From the NCBI GenBank assembly GCA_051006995.1, contig JBPCSQ010000020.1, forward strand, positions 124,001-188,000: a stretch of DNA of 64,000 nucleotides. The letters run 5' to 3'. The notes beneath the pieces were generated by a model that was not told where the DNA came from, did no database searches, and saw only the letters and a program-made list of their open reading frames with translations. Every line of letters begins with the position of its first letter. Position 1 is the first letter of the stretch. Shown piece after piece: positions 61,038-64,000 of the stretch. A program made the translations under genes and the position numbers. This DNA is from JAIQGF01 sp051006995 (GTDB lineage Bacteria > Acidobacteriota > Terriglobia > Terriglobales > Acidobacteriaceae).

Positions 61038-62120
61038 ATGAAACGGCAATTCATCCTGAGCGCGCTCGCGCTGCTGCTGGCCGCAATATGCGCGCCTGCT
61101 GCCTGGGCCCAAATTGTCCCTTTGAAGGGCTCGGTCGTTGACACCAAGGGGAATCCGCTTGCGGGCGCGACGCTGCACATGGTCAATATGGCCAATGGGC
61201 GCAAGTACGATCTCAAGACTGACAAGAACGGCAATTATTACAACGTCGCCATTGAATATGGGACCTACGACGTCCAAGTGACGCTGGACGGGAAACCGAT
61301 TCTCACCACCAGGACGAACATCACTCCAGGCGAGGTCAACGTTTTCAACATTGATCTCAGAAAAATAACGCCATCGGCACAACAACCCAACCAGCAGGCG
61401 ATCGAGGAACAGAAGAAAGAAGCGGCCAAGGTCGAGGAGGAGAACAAGAAAATCCGCGGCCTCAACGAGCGTCTGGCTGCCGCCAAGACCGCGCAGGACG
61501 CCGGCAATCTGCAGGAGGCGATTGCGCAGGTGACACAAGCGACGCAGATGGATCCGACCCGCGACATCATCTGGGGCCGGTTGGGCGACTTGGAACTGCT
61601 CGACGGCAAAAAGCAGGCCGACGCCACCCAAAAGAAGGAAATGCTGAGCAAGGCGGCCGAGCACTTCAAGAAGGCGAGTACCATCCGGCCGCTCGGCGTT
61701 TATTACAACAACGCCGGCGAAGCTTATGCCCGCCTCGGCGACAGCGGTACGGCCATCCAGATGTACGAGCAGGCGGTCAAATCGGACCCCGCCCAGGCGG
61801 GCATGTACTACTTCAACGAAGGCGCCGTCCTCACCAACACAGGCAAGGTTGACGAAGCGAACGCCGCCTTCGACAAGGCCATTGCTGCCGATCCTAACAA
61901 GGCCGATGCCTACTACCAGAAGGGCGTGAACCTGCTGGGGAAGGCCAGCATCGGCAAGGACGGCAAAATGATCGCGCCCCCAGAGGCCGAGAAGGCGCTC
62001 GCCAAGTACCTGGAACTTGCGCCTGCGGGCCCGAATGCGCAGTCGGCCAAAGAGCTCCTTGCTACGTTGGGCGCCAGCATTGAAACCAGCTACGGCAAGA
62101 GCAAGACGAAGAAGAAGTAG
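61038..62120 (+). CDS. Exported TPR protein with carboxypeptidase-regulatory-like domain
   Basis: A 360-residue secreted protein. After a signal peptide (MKRQFILSALALLLAAICAPAAWA) comes a CarboxypepD_reg beta-sandwich (PLKGSVVDTKGNPLAGATLH, about 30-110), a charged coiled coil (EEQKKEAAKVEEENKKIRGL), and four or so TPR units (YYNNAGEAYARLGDSGTA; YYFNEGAVLTNTGKVDEANA). It ends in KSKTKKK. GGAGGG precedes the ATG. Likely scaffolding in the periplasm; partners unknown. Confidence 0.85.
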   Translation: MKRQFILSALALLLAAICAPAAWAQIVPLKGSVVDTKGNPLAGATLHMVNMANGRKYDLKTDKNGNYYNVAIEYGTYDVQVTLDGKPILTTRTNITPGEVNVFNIDLRKITPSAQQPNQQAIEEQKKEAAKVEEENKKIRGLNERLAAAKTAQDAGNLQEAIAQVTQATQMDPTRDIIWGRLGDLELLDGKKQADATQKKEMLSKAAEHFKKASTIRPLGVYYNNAGEAYARLGDSGTAIQMYEQAVKSDPAQAGMYYFNEGAVLTNTGKVDEANAAFDKAIAADPNKADAYYQKGVNLLGKASIGKDGKMIAPPEAEKALAKYLELAPAGPNAQSAKELLATLGASIETSYGKSKTKKK

Positions 62121-62134
62121 TCGTACTTCATTTG

Positions 62135-62158
62135 AGGCCCGGGCTTCGGTCCGGGCCT
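62135..62158 (+). terminator. Probable terminator after the TPR gene
   Basis: An 8-bp GC stem (62135-62142 with 62151-62158) with GCTTCGGT loop, followed by TGTTGTCTG, a weak U tract. Confidence 0.5.
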
Positions 62159-62168
62159 TGTTGTCTGT

Positions 62169-62246
62169 GGTCTTCAGGCGCCAGTCTTCAGCCCTCCGGC
62201 CTGGAGCCTTTGTGCCTAACGACTGACGACTGAAGACCGAAGACTG
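62169..62246. repeat. Inverted pair of CAGTCTTC words upstream of moeA
   Basis: Left GGTCTTCAGGCGCCAGTCTT (62169-62188) faces right GACTGACGACTGAAGACCGA (62221-62240) and its continuation AGACTG. Both arms are tandem variants of GACTGAAGAC and can pair. It occupies most of the gap before moeA. Confidence 0.55.
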
Positions 62247-62265
62247 TTCTACAATCGCGCTCCAC

Positions 62266-63507
62266 GTGCCGCCAGCCGCCCAAATCGTTCTCTCCTTTCG
62301 CGAAGCGCGCCAACGCGTGCAGCAGGCCGCCGACGACGTGCGTCCCACGGAAACAGAAATTTGCGAGCTGCTGCTGTGCGGCGGGCGCGTACTGGCCGAA
62401 ACTGTCCTAGCGGACCGCGACTTCCCTCCCTTTCCACGGGCCACCCGCGACGGCTTTGCGTTGCGATCGGCCGACGTCGTCACCACGCCGGCCCGCTTGC
62501 GCGTGGTGGGCGAAGTTCGTGCCGGAGGGCCACCTTCGTCGCAGGAGATATCCGCCGGCCAGTGTGTCGAGATCATGACGGGGGCCCCTGTGCTCACCTC
62601 CGCGGACGCTGTGGTGATGGTGGAGTACACGCGGCGCGATGGGGAAATGGTTGAAATCCAACGGCCTGTCGCCCGCGGAGAAAACGTGGTCCCCACCGGC
62701 GCCGAAGCGCGCAGTCGCGAGGTGCTGCTGCGTCCAGCCACCCGCCTGACGCCCGCCGCCATTGCGCTGGCCGGCTCCTGCGGACGCCACGAGTTGAAGA
62801 TCCACAAACGTCCGCAGGTCGCGATTCTGTCCACTGGAGATGAGCTCGTGGACGTTGCCGCGGAGCCCGCTGCGAACCAGATTCGCAATTCCAACAGCTA
62901 CTCGCTGGCCGCGCAGGTGCAGCGCGCGGGTGGCCAGCCGGTGGTGCTGCCGATCGCGCCCGATGACCCTGCTCCCTTGCGCCGCCTGATTCAGGAAGGA
63001 CTCGCCACCGATCTGCTGCTGCTGTCCGGCGGTGTGAGTATGGGCAAGTATGATCTGGTCGAACAGGTGCTGGAGGAACTCGGCGCGCAGTTTTTCTTTG
63101 CCGGCGCGCACATTCAGCCCGGGCGGCCCATCGTGTTTGGGGCCGCTCCCGCCAGGAAAGGCGCGATTCCCACTTGCTTCTTCGGGCTTCCGGGAAATCC
63201 GGTCTCAACCATGGTTTGTTTCGAGCTGTTTGCGCGCGTGATGGTGGAGGCGCTCGCCGGCATCGCTCCGCAGCCGCTGCGCTACTTGCAGGTTCGTTTG
63301 AAATCCGAGGTGCGCATCAAGACCGGGCTGACGCGGTTTCTGCCCGCGGCGCTCAGCGGCGAGTACGAGCTTGCCGAGGTTGAACTGGTGAAATGGCAAG
63401 GATCGGGCGACATGGCCGCTACTGCGCGCGCCAATTGCCTGCTGGTCGTGCCGCCGGATCGTGAGCGGATGGCCGCCGGTGACATGGTTTCGATTCTGCC
63501 GCTGTGA
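62266..63507 (+). CDS. moeA: Molybdopterin molybdenumtransferase
   Basis: Inserts molybdate into adenylated molybdopterin, the last step of Mo-cofactor synthesis. The 413 residues show LADRDFPPFPRATRDGFALR (about 50-69), CVEIMTGAPVLTSADAVVMV, TGDELVD, and LLLSGGVSMGKYDLV, with FFGLPGNPVSTMV near 305. GTG 62266 is the apparent start, with no strong site. moaC follows after one tiny gene. Confidence 0.93.
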   Translation: MPPAAQIVLSFREARQRVQQAADDVRPTETEICELLLCGGRVLAETVLADRDFPPFPRATRDGFALRSADVVTTPARLRVVGEVRAGGPPSSQEISAGQCVEIMTGAPVLTSADAVVMVEYTRRDGEMVEIQRPVARGENVVPTGAEARSREVLLRPATRLTPAAIALAGSCGRHELKIHKRPQVAILSTGDELVDVAAEPAANQIRNSNSYSLAAQVQRAGGQPVVLPIAPDDPAPLRRLIQEGLATDLLLLSGGVSMGKYDLVEQVLEELGAQFFFAGAHIQPGRPIVFGAAPARKGAIPTCFFGLPGNPVSTMVCFELFARVMVEALAGIAPQPLRYLQVRLKSEVRIKTGLTRFLPAALSGEYELAEVELVKWQGSGDMAATARANCLLVVPPDRERMAAGDMVSILPL

Positions 63508-63532
63508 GCGCCGTCAGGCGTAGGATGTTTGT

Positions 63533-63682
63533 GTGGGTGAGAAAAAGCTGTTCTGGATCATCTTTACAGTATTGAGCTTGCTTGCGGACTTCGTGCTACC
63601 GCTGATGTGGGGCCTGATCGCAACGATTCCCATCCTGCTGTTCAGTTGGTGGGTGGTGTACCGCAGCGGGTGGGTCGGCTAA
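63533..63682 (+). CDS. 49-residue membrane protein between moeA and moaC
   Basis: GTG-started short frame with two hydrophobic helices (LFWIIFTVLSLLADFVLPLM; LIATIPILLFSWWVVY) and a short Arg/Trp tail. It lies 25 bases after moeA and 31 bases before moaC in the same direction. Real expression is likely from its strongly membrane-like composition, but unproven. Confidence 0.5.
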   Translation: MGEKKLFWIIFTVLSLLADFVLPLMWGLIATIPILLFSWWVVYRSGWVG

Positions 63683-63713
63683 TTGCGGAACTGCCGAATG
63701 GACGAGTACGGGA

Positions 63714-64000
63714 ATGGCGATCCTTAAGAGCCTATCTCATTACGATAAGGCTGGCCGAGCGAGAATGGTCGACGTGTCGGACAAGAAGGTCACCAAGCGC
63801 GAGGCCAAGGCGACGGCCTTCGTGGCGATGAAGCCCGCCGTGGTGAAGGCGCTGGCGAAGAATCCCAAGGGAGACCCGCTGGAGGTGGCGCGGGTGGCGG
63901 GAATTATGGCCGCCAAGCGCACGTCGGACATCATCCCAATGTGCCATCCGCTGCCGCTGAGCGTGGTTGACGTGCAGGCGCACGTGCGTCAGAATGGCGT
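63714..64000 (+). CDS. moaC: Cyclic pyranopterin monophosphate synthase (3' end outside window)
   Basis: Mo-cofactor enzyme acting after MoaA in cPMP formation. The visible 95 residues carry the conserved LSHYDKAGRARMVDVSDKKV start, AGIMAAKRTSDIIPMCHPLP with the substrate-binding H of the CHPLP motif. ATG 63714 is required to include the LSHYD segment; the ATG at 63765 would truncate it. The gene runs off the right edge. Confidence 0.92.
   Translation, partial: MAILKSLSHYDKAGRARMVDVSDKKVTKREAKATAFVAMKPAVVKALAKNPKGDPLEVARVAGIMAAKRTSDIIPMCHPLPLSVVDVQAHVRQNG

Overview
The window is 64 kb of a GC-rich, gene-dense bacterial chromosome, most likely an Acidobacteriota (Terriglobia/Koribacter-like) genome. 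The pointers are a protein kinase fused to a WD40/TolB-type propeller, a PEP-CTERM protein, an ECF sigma factor fused to a zinc-finger domain, several small glycine-rich secreted proteins, and the style of the intergenic palindromes. This placement is inference; there is no rRNA, tRNA, phage, transposase or CRISPR array here. Housekeeping genes (gyrA, thrS, ftsH, tilS, der, queDEC, moeA, moaC) point to core chromosome.

Layout. 1-3353: end of a Na+/solute symporter, a coupled small membrane protein and a histidine kinase with an unusual five-cysteine insert. 3367-9844: a two-cupin secreted protein, then a likely glycolate/glyoxylate module (aminotransferase, FAD/Fe-S oxidoreductase fusion, divergent ACS-type MFS carrier). 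9869-13338: a Tat-exported binding protein broken by a one-base frameshift, a histidine kinase with an ethylene-receptor-like copper-site sensor, and a PilZ protein. 13293-19895: nitrite assimilation and siroheme supply (cobA, nirA, formate/nitrite channel, hemD, precorrin-2 dehydrogenase), interrupted by a radical-SAM gene and an EVE-domain gene. 20008-26984: RND tripartite efflux operon with an ECF sigma/zinc-finger regulator upstream. 26990-33807: HU, a frameshifted amidohydrolase, the PEP-CTERM protein, pnuC and small unknowns. 33862-44203: tilS-hpt-ftsH, thrS, selD and der on the minus strand. 44257-55459: DinG-family helicase, NTF2-like protein, Ser/Thr kinase, membrane protein, gyrA. 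55583-64000: VKOR-DsbA-rhodanese fusion, cupin, MFS, queD-queE-queC, TPR protein, moeA and the start of moaC.

Two results go beyond routine annotation. First, selD is a selenoprotein gene: an in-frame UGA sits at the catalytic Cys/Sec position (AAGUASKLS context), followed at the right distance by a SECIS-like hairpin; ordinary gene calling starts downstream of it and loses the active site. Second, the window is seeded with several families of short palindromic repeats and with locus-specific, degenerate tandem 'words'. Many are intergenic, but at least seven copies lie in frame inside protein genes (dinG-like helicase, sigma factor, NTF2-like signal peptide, a membrane protein, tilS twice, selD), where they add short extra peptides. 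This resembles the protein-invading palindromic elements of Rickettsia, with several unrelated families at once.

Two apparent frameshifts (about 9942 and 29190) may be true mutations or consensus errors in the assembly.
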